From Phialophora verrucosa (Eukaryota; Ascomycota; Eurotiomycetes; Chaetothyriales; Herpotrichiellaceae): a stretch of 64,000 bases of DNA. Under the pieces are notes generated by a model. The model made no database searches. It saw nothing but the letters and a program-made list of their open reading frames with translations, and had not been told where the DNA came from. The DNA lies in the NCBI GenBank assembly GCA_002099365.1, contig MSED01000001.1, positions 3,596,001-3,660,000 of the forward strand. Direction: 5' to 3'. This document shows, piece after piece, positions 10,917 through 23,301 of the stretch. Both the position numbers and the translations under genes were made by a program. The stretch's first letter is position 1. Each line of letters starts with the position of its first letter.

Positions 10917-11901
10917 GGCGAGGGCTGAGGGACGAGATGGGATGTGGAGGGGGAGGAAAAAGAGGTTGACTGTTGTCTTGTTATGTGTTCATAGCTATGA
11001 CGAGATGCTGAAGGAGACGATGAAGTGATCTGTGTCTGCAATTGACTTGTCAACAGCACCAAGAATTCACTCCCCTATTACTGTCGTCGACTCTTCGAAA
11101 GGTAAAGTTGCTGCCGGAAATTCCTCCTCGGGTCTAGGCGGCCTGTCGCTTCGAGCGTCGACAGTAAATAACCTTTGGGATTGAGTGAAGTCGAGAAACA
11201 TGCCAGCCAAGTGCGTTCTGGTCAGTTCATGCACCTATACACCGTATACCTGTCTGTGACAAAGTGAAAACAGAACCGGCGCCGCACCGGTTCGAGCGGT
11301 GGTATGTATGTCCTCGCTCTGTTGGCTTCATTCATTTACCACAGTCTGGTGCGTCCAATTCCTCGTCGACTACCACTGACGCACGAACCCCACGGCCACG
11401 ATTGCGAACCATAGAACTGAAAATTTTTCTGTACAAGAATACTACGCAAGCCTAGAGCACGCTTGTGATACTGGCTCCTGCCGCGAATTACACCGCATTG
11501 TACGGAGTAGACTCTATCCAAAGGGCTGGTTGTGGCCGTTTCCGGTCGGCAAAGCACAGCGGGCTACGGAATATCAGCTGTTCACAAGGCTGGATCTTGA
11601 CCCTATTCCCCGTATTCTAGAAACCGGTGTGGATCTAGCTACGTGGCCATGCGCATGGCGGAGAAAAGAGTGAGTGTTGAAGCCGTCAATATCACACCGC
11701 CGTATGTCCAGGATTCTCGTCGCGACGTAAAAGCGTGTGGACTCCTGGTCATCGTTCCGTACAAATGCTGGAATCAGACTGCGGTCTGGTTTCTCTGCTG
11801 CCATATTGCTCTACATCTACTATCTACGTCGCTAACCGATGAGATAGCTCTTGGACAGACCTCTCAGCTGGGTAGCCTCTGCTTGATTCCTGATGGGATC
11901 C
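10917..11901. other. Intergenic, EDC3 promoter side and PIF1 3' flank
   Basis: Nearly 1 kb with no confident gene. Near 11200 a plus-strand ATG is followed by splice-like signals (GTGCGT, GTATGT, TTACCACAG) that could make a protein of about 50 residues; this is too weak to annotate and is listed under findings. The rest shows nothing recognisable. Confidence 0.45.
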
Positions 11902-14319
11902 TCAGAACCCAGCACCAGCCTTCAACAATTTCTCCGCCTCGAGCATGTCCTCAATAGAGAAGTCATCCTCAAAGTCATCTTCGTCGCCAAAGAAATCTTT
12001 TTTGACTTCCTTCTTGACTTGCTGCTTGTCCAGCGTCTCGTGGCCGGACAGTTTAGCATAGAACTCCAACACCTTTTGATGCACCATCACTTTTCGCTCA
12101 TCGAACCGTAAAACCTGGAGACCCTCCTTGGTCCTCGCTCGACTCAAGGCAACGTAGGCCTGGCCTTTTTCGAACACTTTGCCAAGGTCCACTTTCACTC
12201 TGCTGAGAGTCTGCCCCTGCGCCTTGTGGATCGATAGAGCCCAGGCTAGGATAAGGGGTACTTGAACTCGCTTTGCAAGAACCTCGCCATTTTGCGCCTC
12301 TGTCTTCCACTCATCAGGAGCGCAAAGCATACTTCGCGATGTCCCGTCGGGCAGGTTGAATCTCACCATAGGCCACAACCTTCTAGGCTCGCCGTTGGCC
12401 GAGTTCTTCATCCTAGCTTCCCGAATCTTCTCCCGTGCAGCCTTCTTCTCCTCATCGTCAGCTTCGCCACCCTCCTGTGCCAGAAGAAAGGTAGGCTCAT
12501 CGTCTTTATAAGTGAAGAAGGTGCCTTCGTCCATGAACGACTGGACAATTCCGAGAGAGCCATTGACCAGCTGGCCGTCGACATTTTTTATCAACATGAC
12601 TTGTGCACCCTTTTTGAGCTCGAGAACCTCCGGAGCGATAAAGTTGCTGAGCAATGCTTTTCGCGTGTTAGGCTCAGCATTACCTGAATCCACGGCAGTG
12701 AATGTCATGACTTGACCGGACAGCTTTCGCATTCGGTTCGTGTTGGCGTTCTCAACTTCCTCACGGCGTGGATATCTGGAATAATTAGGGCGGGAAACGA
12801 CTTCGGAGACGAGGACTTACAGTTCGGTCGCCTCCAGCTCATCAACGACCTTCAGCGGCCTGGAAAGTGACTTGAACTCCCGCACCGTGGCCGGACTCAT
12901 CTTACCTAACCGCATTTCATTCAACATCCTCGCAAACTGCTCGTCCTTTTGGCGGAAGACATGGGTCAACAAGATCGTATGTTGAATGCAGGTGTTCCAC
13001 GTAACAGCCTCGAAAACAAACTTCGCTGTTGCATTCTTCTCAGGCACAGGTGGGAGCTGGAAAAAGTCACCAGTGACGACCAACTGAATGCCACCGAAAG
13101 GACGACCATTGTTTCGAATGGTACGAGCCACCTGCTCCAGCTTGTCGAACAGTTGACCATCGACCATAGACACTTCATCGATGATAAGCACCTTGGTTCG
13201 GAGCCATCTCTGTCTGGACTTCTGATTTCGTTTGACCTTCTTGACGAGTTCGGGTGCAGGTTCTTTCCCCAGACCAATGCCGGACCAGCTATGCAGAGTC
13301 TGGCCTTCCAGGATACAAGATGCCAGCCCCGTCGAGGCGGTAACAGCATATCGATCGGGGACTGCTCTGAACTTATGCTTTAATTGGGCAATAATAGCCT
13401 TCATAAGGACTGATTTGCCCGTACCAGCAGAACCCGTGAAAAACACGCTTTTGCCCTCTTCCAAGACTGCTTTCATTACTGCCCTCTGCTCGTCGCTTAA
13501 AAAGACATCTGGTACTTTCTCGGACTCCGCCGTTGGTGTTTCGATAGGCTTCGGGAGTGACTCCGCAGGTCTTTCAGAAGAACTCCGTGAAACAGAAGCT
13601 GCCATGCGCTGGTGGGCGATTGAGGATATCTCTAGCATATCTGACATTGCTTGAGACGCCTTCCCGCCACCGACACCGCCAAGGTGCAGCTTAAGCGCAG
13701 CCTCTCTTTCAGATTTGTAGTCTCTGCTCGACCCACCGTGCGAGTTATTTCGAGGTGCAAATGCGGGTTTGGAGTTAAAGGAAGCCGGGAGGACTCGTTT
13801 TTTGGCCGGTCTCGCTGCCACTGGGGAAGGCTGTTGTCTCGAAAGGTTGATAGTCTTGGACTTCTCGAAGTGCTCGGCTGGAGAGGAAGACCACATCACT
13901 GGTGCGCTACTCGCTGGCTCTTCTTGTGAATGCTTAGGTGCGGGTGGTAGGGAAGGATAGGATACCGCATCCACAGTGTCGAGCAGAGGATAATGTACGT
14001 CTGAGCGCTTCTCGGACGAGTTGGTGAGGTCAACGAAGGTAGGTTCAGTATTCTCATCCTGCCACGACTGCTGATGTAGGTATCCTAAACCGCTGCTGGT
14101 GCTCATGCTTCGATCAAGCTTTCGCTTTCGACTGTTTGCTGGTGGGACGTTGGTGGCAGAGGAATTGGACAGCAGAGTCGATTGCTTCTTGTCGCTAGCC
14201 GCCGTCGAAGCATGTCGATGGGCCGCTCGACCAAGCATAATGGCATGAACGAACGACTTCGGAGATCTCAACGCGCCGGTCGAGGAGCGCAGGACGAAGG
14301 TGAGAGGGCAAAGTCGCAT
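11902..14319 (-). CDS. PIF1: Pif1-family 5'-3' DNA helicase
   Basis: Two exons, 12821-14319 and 11902-12775 (intron 45 nt), 790 residues. Pif1 unwinds G-quadruplexes and R-loops, maintains mitochondrial DNA and restrains telomerase. The N-terminus (MRLCPLTFVLRSSTGALRSP) is basic and hydroxylated like a mitochondrial presequence; a second methionine near residue 28 could start a nuclear form, as known for yeast PIF1. After about 260 disordered residues comes the helicase core: Walker A GSAGTGKS at about 296-303, LIIDEVSMVDG (Walker B), the GDFFQLPPV motif, then after the intron QVMLIKNVDG and the C-terminal signature LAWALSIHKAQGQTL with YVALSRAR. All core motifs look intact. Confidence 0.94.
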
Positions 14320-15095
14320 GAACGATAGGTGCCACGGCAGATAGAGGGAAAGTGGAGTGCAGGATAGGAAGGAACAGCCCAGCGGCAGTCCTCTACAAAC
14401 ACTTTATCGCAGCGTCAACGACGGCCGAGTGAAGACTGCGACGCGCGTGAGGGCAGCAAAATAACGCGTTCAGCCGTATGCACGACCGCAATGCGGGTCG
14501 ACGGGCAAGGCTGTACAAGGCTGACAACTCGGACCGCTTCTCCCGCCCCTCACTGCTTCCTCGAGACAGCTTTATTTAATTCACGCCGGAGTGGATGATA
14601 CTAATGATAAGGATGTTCTTTGATGTGATGTCGCTATGTCAATGTCCAAGGTACTTTTAGGGGGTATCCTGCTTATGGCTGAGCTTAATCAACTAACAGT
14701 CGTGATCAATTAGTGTTTCGATGAGTTTGCGCCCTGCTTGAATTGTCCATGACCCTGCTATTCCTTCAGATCCAATAGCGTAAGACATTGCTCCAAGTGA
14801 CTGCCTTTGAGTTCCAACAACTGTTCCCAATGACCAAAACTCACACCTTTACCGGTGCTGGCTGTGAGGACTTCAAACCCAGTTTGCTTAATCCCGTTCC
14901 AGCGATCGAGACACCTCATCTGACAATGAGGACACTAGAGCAGTGCGTCAGATCGGGCAGTGAATTGTGGAGTCCGCGAACCCTGGAGCAGAAAGCCCAT
15001 AAAGGCGAAATATTCATCGTTGAATGCAATGCTGACGGTGATTCTTTATCCTGGAGTCTGACGCCATATCTGAGAATGCCTCGTGCTCTCGTAAG
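14320..15095. other. Intergenic, PIF1 promoter
   Basis: Lies upstream of PIF1 and downstream of the PUB1-like gene, both minus-strand. Contains a 105-codon plus-strand frame with no family resemblance. Locally AT-rich around 14570-14720. Nothing else seen. Confidence 0.5.
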
Positions 15096-16683
15096 CTATC
15101 CTTGATAGGCAGGATAGTTGTTGTTGAAGGATGGTGGGGGCTGCTGATACATTCCACCGGGTGTTGTTTGACCTCGTCCATAGCCCCCAGCAGATGGTGG
15201 TGCCTGACCGTATGCCGAGTGGGGCGACGCGGTATAGGGACTGGCGAGATGGTTCGATTCCCACCCAGGGCGGCCACCGGGACTAGGACCTAAAGTCATG
15301 TCAGCTATACTCATAGGATGCCGCAGCTTGAAACGTACCTTGCGGCGTAATCGGCCCTGGGCCAGCGTATTGTGGGAAGTATGGCGACGCTGGGTTATAT
15401 CCGCCAGGGGTAGACGCAGAACCAATCGAGGTCTGGGGAGAATACGCGTCAAATTGACCAGTCGGAGGACGATCCTTGCCCCACTGATACAGTTAGCAAC
15501 GGAGCAGAGCCCGAGATGTTGTCAAGCTTACCGAGCACTTCAAAGGCCGGCCATTGACGTTGTATCCTGACAACTGGCAGATGGCCATGGCTGCATTTTC
15601 GTGCGAATCCATCTTGATGAAAGCAAATCCTCGATCAGATTGGAACCTTGTTTCCACCACATAGCCGAAGTTCTGGAACAATGGAATAAGATCTGCTTGC
15701 GTCGTGTATGGAGTGAGATTGCCAACGTAGCAGGTCGTCTGCCAAGTGGGAGTTTGGTTGACGACCATCTCGTAGGATTGGATGCCCTGGGTGGGAAAAT
15801 GATGGTGACCAAAAGGTGTCGTAGGAGTCATCCCCATTGCCGCCATCGCTTGTTGTTGAGAGATAGAAGGCTGGCCCTTTTGGTTTGCCCAGTTACAGCG
15901 AATGGCGCGACTTCCCAACCACTCTCCATCCATAGAAGCCAGAGCCTTCTCAGCCTCGGACCGATCACGATAAGCAACAAAGCCATAGCCCCGGGATCTG
16001 CCGGTCTTCATATCCCACATGACGCGAGCTTCGGAGACGGTGCCAAAGGCGGAGAAGGCTTGCAGCAAGACTTCGTCATTGACTTCGTTGCTGAGATCAC
16101 CGACAAAGATGTGGAAGTGGTTGGAAGTGTCTTCTTTGGTCGTTGTGTTGGATTGGTAGGCCCAGTTGACACGGATCTCAGCCTGATGGACTCTCCGGCC
16201 GTTCAGGGTAGTCATGGCTCGCTCGGCGGCACCGGGGTCATCGTACTCGACGAAGCCATAATTGAAGCCCTTGGAGCTGAACTGCTGATGTTGTTAGTCG
16301 GCACAATCTCCTACCATGTCTGAAAAACTAACATTCTTGTCGGGGATAATCTTGACGCTGACCACATGGCCTGTAGTCTCGAAGATCTGCTTGAGGACGT
16401 CCTCTGTGACTCGAGGGTCAAGTCCACCCACGTACAATGCCCTCTTGTTCGGTTCGGGGGCCGCTCTACGGACCACTCCACCGGAGGAAGGGGACAAGGC
16501 ACTGCCAGGTGTAACAGGAGTCGGGACATTATTGTTGTTCTGCGGGATGACCATGGGAGGGAGCGCGGGTGGTCCCATGCTAGCGGGAGCATGGCCGTTG
16601 CTGCCGGTCGCAGCGTCGTAGGCAGGGACGCTGGCCGTCGAAGGTGGAGGGGACAAGGTCGCAGGAGGAACGTTTTCTGCCAT
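15096..16683 (-). CDS. PUB1: Three-RRM RNA-binding protein of the Pub1/TIA-1 family
   Basis: Four exons: 16333-16683, 15532-16281, 15339-15483, 15096-15289 (introns 51, 48, 49 nt), giving 479 residues. RRM1 begins KRALYVGGLDPRVTEDVLK, RRM2 FHIFVGDLSNEVNDEVL with RSRGYGFVAY, and RRM3 TTCYVGNLTPYTTQADLI with DRGFAFIKM. This order and the GFNYGFVEYDDPGAAERAM linkage match Pub1/TIA-1/Nam8-like proteins that bind U-rich RNA, stabilise transcripts and enter stress granules. The N-terminus is Pro/Ala/Ser-rich and the C-terminus Gly/Pro/Tyr/Gln-rich (prion-like). The acceptor of intron 1 is a CAGCAG pair; the downstream one is preferred because it gives DKNFSSKGFNYG. A very pyrimidine-rich leader precedes the start on the transcribed strand. 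Confidence 0.9.
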
Positions 16684-17933
16684 GATGTCGAGCAGATAGA
16701 GAAGCTTCTGTGGCGATCCAAGCGAAGCTAGAAACAACTAGTGCGTATAAAGGCGAAAGCGATCCGAATAGAAAGACAAGTATGGCAGGTTTGGTGTCGT
16801 AGGTAGGAGCTTGAGTGGATTCTTTTTATTTTGTGATCGATCAGTACCTCGTATGGATATTGCGGGGAGACAATCGTGATGAGTGGGTCGGCTCGGGTCG
16901 TGGGGAGAGGTAAGGAAATTTCGCTGAAAGACGTCGACAAGAATCGCTATCAAGGTGACAAGCCAACCAAGAATATCGTTGAAGTGGGAGAGAGAACGAG
17001 GAGAGGTAGGACTCGTCTGGGTGATAGGTAAGATGGCCGCCAGGAAGGTCGCGCCGAGACAAGGTGAGTGACAGGCCGGCCGCAGCTGAGATTGTGGGAT
17101 AGCAGCAGAACAAAACGAGACGAGCCAACACAGCGCACTGAGAGATGTCAAGGAAAAGGAGAGATAAGAAATCGCTCGAGTTCTTTTCCCAACGCCCAGC
17201 TTGCAATGCAGAGAAATTCCAATCGACGGACGAGAGAGACGATAAGGAACAACGACAACGCAGTAATGGAAGAGGAGATGGAACAAGAGATGCTCGAATT
17301 TCGACGGTGGAAGAGACGAAGGTGACGAGGTGGTGAAGAAGCTGCTTTTACTCAGCAGCATGAGCGTGGAGTGGGTTGCCTGCTGACAGCGTGCAGAGTG
17401 CGGCGGCGCCTAGCATCCTGGACTTTGCCGGCTAAGGGTCCTTTCCTTTCGGCGTTGGCTCCTCTAGGCCTGTAAAGCTTGAACCCGACTGCCTGTCGCC
17501 GAATTTAGGTGTGCTTTAGCTCCACGGCAAGAACAAAGTTCGCCCTGGCTCCCGTTTGGGGCTCCGAGCAGAGCGTGGGACGTCTCGGTGGATTCCTTGG
17601 GTCCCCTGGGCTGCACGGGATTGACTACCTGCACAGGCACCCCCGTCCTGGGCTGCACCTGCTGAATGGCCGAGGCGCTTCCCGAGTCCAACGTCGAGAA
17701 TCGCGTGGGCTGGCTGGCTGACTGGTGACTGGCTTTTGCGCAAACCGCCATCGACGTGAAGTTGTTCACTGTACTGTACCTGGTAATTATTCACGCGTGA
17801 AGGATGACGGCTCTTGGTACCTGGTTCATTTGACAATCGTCGCTCACATACTCTGTTCCTTCAGAAGTTGACGGCAACTCTCCCTCCGTCCTCGGCCCCC
17901 TTCCCCAAGCGAATACGACTCTCTCGCTGCTCG
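16684..17933. other. Divergent promoter region of PUB1 and the acidic nuclear-type gene
   Basis: Both flanking genes are transcribed away from this 1.25 kb interval. On the minus strand it is strongly pyrimidine-rich (about 16700-17340) and holds a 207-codon open frame made mostly of Ser/Leu/Pro; I read this as a long 5' leader of PUB1, not a gene. Confidence 0.5.
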
Positions 17934-19145
17934 ATGGCGACCAGTAAACCTCCTTACGACCCGGTGAAGACGGTCGAAGCAATGTTCATGGGCTCGGTCG
18001 CTCGCATTGCCTATGTGATGAAGGACCCTGTGAACTTTGCGCCAGCAACAAAAGCTGTCCTGGCCGAAACCGCAAAGAAATTCCAGGATGCGCTCGACGA
18101 TTGCGAGATCCAGATCCTCAACGCCAAATGGTATCTTGAGCGCCAACTAGCCGCAAACAAGGCACGTCGTGAGACCAAAGCAAGAGACATCAGCGCGTCC
18201 AGCGCCAAAAGAAAGCGAGACGAGGTTCAAGATGCTCAGGACAAGGCGCAACCCGCAGAGGGAGAAAATGCCCCCAAGCGCGTCAAGACACAAGAACCTG
18301 AGGAGCCCGTGCCGCCGCCGCCACCACCGCAGCCAAAGCCGCAACCGCCATCTCCTGTCCAGATACCTGCTCCGCAGCCGGTCGTCGCGCCCAGCAAGCC
18401 CACTGCTCAATCCGCGCTACAAGCAAGAGACAAGCCCGCGACAGCAAAACCTCCAGACAAGCCCAAAGTGTCGGTGACTACAGACGTCAAAGCACCTCAA
18501 CCGACTGCTCCACCGGCCCCCAAACCACAAGAGAAACCAAAACCACCCGAACCCGTGCAACCTCCCGAGCGTACAATGACACAGATAACCACGGAGGAGT
18601 TTCCCAAACCTACACCACAAGATACTCCAGCTTCTGGCACCGAGGCGTTCAATTTTGAGTCTATGTTCGGTGAGCCATCAGCGGAGATGATGGATAGTGG
18701 AGGCCATGATATGACCTTCGACCTAGACAACTTTGGCGGTGATAGCTATGGCGGCGACAGTGGTACTATCAATCTCCAAGACAACTCCTTAAACTCTCTT
18801 CTGCCCGGTTTGGAGTCCTATGCGAATCAGACTGGCGACGATGGCGGTTTCGGCATGTCCGCAACCACGAGTAACGGGCTGCCTACCGGAAATGATCGAA
18901 CAGATGACGCCGGTCAAAATGATACCTCCGCTGGCCAACAGCAACAGCAACAACAAGAACCACAGCAGCCCTCCATAATGGATGACTTCGGCCTGCCACA
19001 ACTAGGACCCAATGAATTTGATGACTTCCTCAATGATAATGACATGAGTTTCGGCGACAACATCAACCTAGATGGCGACGGAATGATGAACATGGACAGC
19101 ATGGACAACATCAACGTGGACGACTTTGACAGCATGTTCAGCTAG
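17934..19145 (+). CDS. Unrecognised protein with helical N-terminus and acidic Asp/Asn-rich C-terminus
   Basis: Single-exon gene of 403 residues from the ATG at 17934. Residues about 1-85 are predicted helical (DPVKTVEAMFMGSVARIAYV and a following amphipathic stretch). A basic segment KRKRDE near 90 could be a nuclear signal. Then comes a long Pro/Lys/Ala-rich linker (about 115-220). The last 180 residues are acidic and rich in Asp, Asn, Gly and Met, with short FD and LDNF-type motifs and a poly-Gln run (about 18934-18970), ending DDFDSMFS. This composition resembles transcriptional activation or Mediator tail subunits such as fungal Med2, but I see no decisive motif, so the family is open. 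Confidence 0.75.
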   Translation: MATSKPPYDPVKTVEAMFMGSVARIAYVMKDPVNFAPATKAVLAETAKKFQDALDDCEIQILNAKWYLERQLAANKARRETKARDISASSAKRKRDEVQDAQDKAQPAEGENAPKRVKTQEPEEPVPPPPPPQPKPQPPSPVQIPAPQPVVAPSKPTAQSALQARDKPATAKPPDKPKVSVTTDVKAPQPTAPPAPKPQEKPKPPEPVQPPERTMTQITTEEFPKPTPQDTPASGTEAFNFESMFGEPSAEMMDSGGHDMTFDLDNFGGDSYGGDSGTINLQDNSLNSLLPGLESYANQTGDDGGFGMSATTSNGLPTGNDRTDDAGQNDTSAGQQQQQQQEPQQPSIMDDFGLPQLGPNEFDDFLNDNDMSFGDNINLDGDGMMNMDSMDNINVDDFDSMFS

Positions 19146-19879
19146 TCACTGAACTCAAAACCCTGGAAGGACAAGGAAAAGGAAATTATTTCGTGGTTGT
19201 GGGGACAGTAAGGTCTTATTCGGCTGTGTAGCGAGGAGTCTGCCACCGAGGTTGGGAGGAAAATCAATCATGGCGTATATTCTCTATTGGTCACATCATA
19301 TTTCTTCAGAGATACCCAGGCGAAGGGCAAGGTAGGACATGGCACGGCCCAAAAACCGTGGTCACATTGGCGGACCTCGAGCGTCTGTAAACTAGACATT
19401 ATCTACGTGATATTTATGTATAACAGAGTTCCGACCTCGAGTCTGATCTACAGTTCAGGGCCTCCGGTCGTTAAAATGAGAAGTAGTCAAGTCGACCACA
19501 TTGTCGCGCTCCACATCGTATCGTACGTTGATATATCTACATATCTTGGTTAGCATTGTGTCCCGACGCCTCGCCTATCACCTCCCCCACAGAGGTCCTG
19601 CTTGCTTGCTCGTTCGTTCCTGATTCTCGCTCTTGAGTGCTGGTTCAGAAGCCAGACGTCTATATTTTCTTTTTCCCTACGCAGGTCGTCGAGGGCACCT
19701 CGAACCATGACGTCCAAGAAAGGAATCATACATGTCATTTCAAAGATTGGAAGACAATCCCACCCAAGAAAGGAATTATACATCTCGTTTCAAAGATTGG
19801 AGGACAATCTCACCCAAGAAAGGAATTATCCATCTCATCTCAAGCTCGAAAGCCCTCTCTCCGGGTCAGTTTGGCGCCT
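19146..19879. other. Intergenic between convergent genes
   Basis: Joins the 3' ends of the acidic-protein gene and the ArAE transporter gene. Apart from the tandem repeat at 19714-19843 I see no gene or RNA. Confidence 0.6.
19714..19843. repeat. 50-bp direct tandem repeat, about 2.6 copies
   Basis: Copies start at 19714, 19764 and 19814, each with CCAAGAAAGGAATYAT followed by CATSTCRTTTCAAAGATTGG in the complete ones. Copies 1 and 2 differ at a handful of positions; copy 3 is truncated after about 30 bp. The array ends 37 bp before the ArAE stop codon, so it lies in that gene's 3' UTR or terminator region. Confidence 0.9.
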
Positions 19880-22800
19880 TCAATCGACCTTCCCCTTGCT
19901 ACCCTCGGCGTTATTCGCCCCGGTTTCATATGGATGGGAAGCTGCATGTGGATGCGGGCTCGGATGCGGATGTGAAGGTGTCGCTGAAGGTGGATGTTGT
20001 CCGTTTGCATTTCCACCTCCATTGCGTCTCATATCCACGTCACTGTCGCTTGACGTGCCTCCTCCCAAGGTACTCCCGCTGTCGGGCCCGCCGAAATGGA
20101 CGCTGAAGTCGACCTCGCCGACCAGGTCGCGCACTTTGCTCAGCACGGCCGTCATCTCCTGCATGATCAGGATGCTCGCGATCTCCAGCACCGCGAACGC
20201 CGCGTAGCAGGGTTCATTGATGTGCGTGATGCTGAGGATGCCGGGGTCGATGGCGGCGAGCTGGTCGGCAATGTCGATCGGCTGCGGGACCGTGATGTAC
20301 GGTGGCAGGGGTTGCGAGTTCGTGACGCTCGCGCTCGCCAGGCACAACGTGCTGGTGAGTTCGTGGGACGTGAGGCGCGAGCGGGCGGTGATGCGGCGGA
20401 AGTCTCTGAGCCAGTCGGATTCCGGTCCGGAGGATTGGAACGTGTGGGACGAGTAGGCCGTGAGGGCCATGTAGCTGAAGAGGGATTGCATGTGTACGAT
20501 CAATTCGTCGTAGGTTTGCTTGGGGAATTTGCCCCCGAACGTGGGCTCGTACCTGAGGAAGGTGCTGTGTTCGCGCAGGCGGTTGAGCATGACGAGGAGT
20601 TTGTCGAAGACGCGCTGACGAGCCTTGTCCAGTCGGTGCATAGGGTCGGCTCGCTTGTTCTTGATCAGGCCCGGGGTTGTGCGTAGCCGCGTTTCGACCG
20701 TCGAGTGCGTGCATGAATAGTAGTTTGCCATGAGGTAGAGGGTGCTGCCTAAATCTTTGCGCAGAGTAGCGTGCGTGGTGATAGGGTAGGGGAAATACGT
20801 CCAGATGAATGCGACTCCCAGACCGATGATGACGGTGACAAGGCGATACGGCGCAAGGATGTAGATGTGGTAATATTGCTGACCGTTGCTGGTGAGGACT
20901 TGAGTGCCCACTTTCTTGTCCTGGAGTTCATAGCCGACAATGAGGATGGTCGTGACCATGGAGATAACGGCCGTGATGAGGTGTTTGGGGTGCTTTAGGA
21001 TGACATAGATGCCACATACGAAGACGAGGTAGATCAGCGGGATGACCGCCGCCGGCTTTTGGTCGCACATGTACCAGATGGTGATCGAGATGACCGTTGC
21101 GATGGCAGTGCCGAGAATACGCAGGACGAACCCTTGGACTCCGGCTCCCGCGTGAGCCCCCATGCTGATAGCCACCATGATGACTGCCCAGATACCGCGC
21201 TGGGCCAGATAGAAGCTGTGTGACTGCCGGAAATAGCCGATTATGGCAATGCTGATGCTGGCAGTTGCTGCTCGGAAGCCAAAGTGCGAGGCATCGGAGG
21301 CCAAGAACCTGGGTATCGCTCTCAACTTGTCGGTGATTCTCTGATAGAGATTCGTCGGTGGCAGATGCTCCGGGTCTTTGTGCTTTTGCAGGGCATCACC
21401 AAGCCAGATATAGATACCCGAGGCTGGTCCATCTTGGAGACCTTCGCTAGCGTCCATTTGCCTAAAGGCATTCTGCATCAACTTGTGGATGCGTCTCCAG
21501 CCGGGGAATATCAGTTTGTTTTTGCTCATCGTGCCATCCTGGACCTTCGAGTCGGCGAAAAGAACAAAATCCAGGACCGCTTGACAGACAGTGATAAGCA
21601 GGTACTCGAGGTAAAGGACGAGATACAGCTGCTGATGGTTCTGCTTTTGTCGAACTGTGTCGTGGACAGAGGCTGCGTCGCTGAACTTGTACTGTGCTGA
21701 CGTATCTTCCCAGAACTTTGTCGGAACCTCGATGCCTTTTCGTTCGCACCATTTCCTCATGGTCTCTCGACGGTGGTCTTGAAAGATAGCAATTTGGTCC
21801 TTCAAATATTGTGCAAATGCCGGTTCCCCAGGGCATGGAGCCGCGTCTGCAGACTTCTCAATATCCTTCTTAACTGCCTTCGGCCGTGGCGTTAACTCGA
21901 GCACATATGCAACGTGGGTCAAGCCATCCACGAGAGTGGCCTTCATCTTGGCGAAGGGGACGCGAGACATGACGATCACTTCATGCCATTCTTCCGCCTC
22001 GAGCTTCCGTATGGCTTCGACCGCGTCTAGATCCGATATCAAGTTCTCGCCTTCGGCTTTGTGTCTCTTTACGGACTGCAGAATATCAATGAAGGTGGAC
22101 AGACCGGCGACTGGAAGGAGAATGTGCTGTAGCCGTTCCCAGATTTTACCGAAATCTTCCGCTTGTAGCTTGCCCCATCCGATTTCCTTCTTAGCAAAGC
22201 CAATCTCCAGTTTCAGCTGGCCAAAAAGTTGGGACGCTTTCTGAATCATCAGTTTCAAATTTTGAGCCGCTTCTTCGGCCGCCTTCATTGACACCAGGGC
22301 TTCCGGGTTTTGGTCCAGGGGTAAGGGATTCCCTTTTTCGTCCAAAAGGCCCAAGCTGCCGGTCTGGGACGTAGTGATGCCGTGTAGATAGGCGATGTGG
22401 ATTGACAGGCAAGCTTTCATCATGTTGAGGAGGCCGGCCGCTTGCTTCTTAGCGATCATTCTCGAAGAGATTGGGATGATGAACAACGAAACACCCGTTG
22501 CCAATGCGTATCCTGTTAGGAAAACCTTCAACAGTCTATCGATGAAATTCATTCCAGCTTCCATCGTTGGAAAGGTGGGTGTGTATGTATGGGCGACCAC
22601 TATGAAGATTGTGAACTGGATCGAGACGATGAAAAGCTGTGGTCGGGCTGCTCTTATTGTGTTTGCAAAGTATAGCCAGAAAAACAGAAAGGCACACGCC
22701 GTCACATTAGCTGCTGCACTGTATTCCAGGGTTTGTCTGCTGCCGGATGAACCTGTTGTTGTCGAAGCAGGAGTCAGGAGGATGGGCTGGTGTGCAGCCA

Positions 22801-23301
22801 CGGCGCATCGTATTGATAGCAGCGCGACAGCAGCAGCGAAGCATATCGTGATGCACGAGAGGATCATGGACTGGATGAATTTCGCCCGTGGCAGAATCGG
22901 CAGTGACAAGAACGACGTAATTGCAATCAGGTATCCTAACGTCGAATATTCCTTCGCCCAGCGGTCGCTCTGGTAGCTACAGAACGTGAGCATCCATTCG
23001 AAGGAAAGGACTAGGTGACTCACGCTGCCAGAGCAATTGCTGGAGGCATACCACCCCTGAGCCTCATTAGTTCAAGCAGGAGATTGTATATCAAAGGACG
23101 CCAAGTAACTCACTTGAGCATCAACAACACAGTCGGGACGTCCAGGTTAAGTTTTGTCTGTATCTTCTTCAGGAGACCAGCCTTCGGGGGCTTTGGCTCC
23201 TCGGCCTCGACATGATTGTCGCCAGCCGCAGCCGCCGCAGTCTTGCCAGCTGCGGGCCTGGGCGTCGTCGCGTCCGAGTGTGCCCGGTCGGTGTCGGACA
23301 T
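19880..23301 (-). CDS. ArAE_2/FUSC-type membrane transporter (DUF2421 family)
   Basis: Three exons: 23114-23301, 23024-23062 (39 nt) and 19880-22976, introns 51 and 47 nt; 1107 residues. The N-terminal 'putative ER transporter 6TM' domain follows a hydrophilic 55-residue leader and has closely spaced hydrophobic helices from about residue 60 (IALAAYQSDRWAKEYSTLGY). A soluble middle region of about 350 residues precedes a second hydrophobic block (FGFRAATASISIAIIGYF onward), with the FUSC-like WAVIMVAISMG and a C-terminal DUF2421 segment. Fungal relatives include yeast Bre4 and are grouped with aromatic acid exporters, but substrates are mostly unknown. The C-terminus is Gly/Pro/His-rich. Both small 5' exons are required to reach a start codon and preserve frame. 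Confidence 0.88.

Noticed and set aside
15240..15265. GGTTCGATTCCC sequence resembling a tRNA T-loop
   Set aside because: It lies inside the last exon of the PUB1-like gene and has no cloverleaf around it. A similar match near 35865 lies inside APA2.
16738..17361. 207-codon minus-strand frame upstream of PUB1
   Set aside because: Pyrimidine-rich leader translated into Ser/Leu/Pro/Phe; no domain, and it ends before the PUB1 start in another frame.
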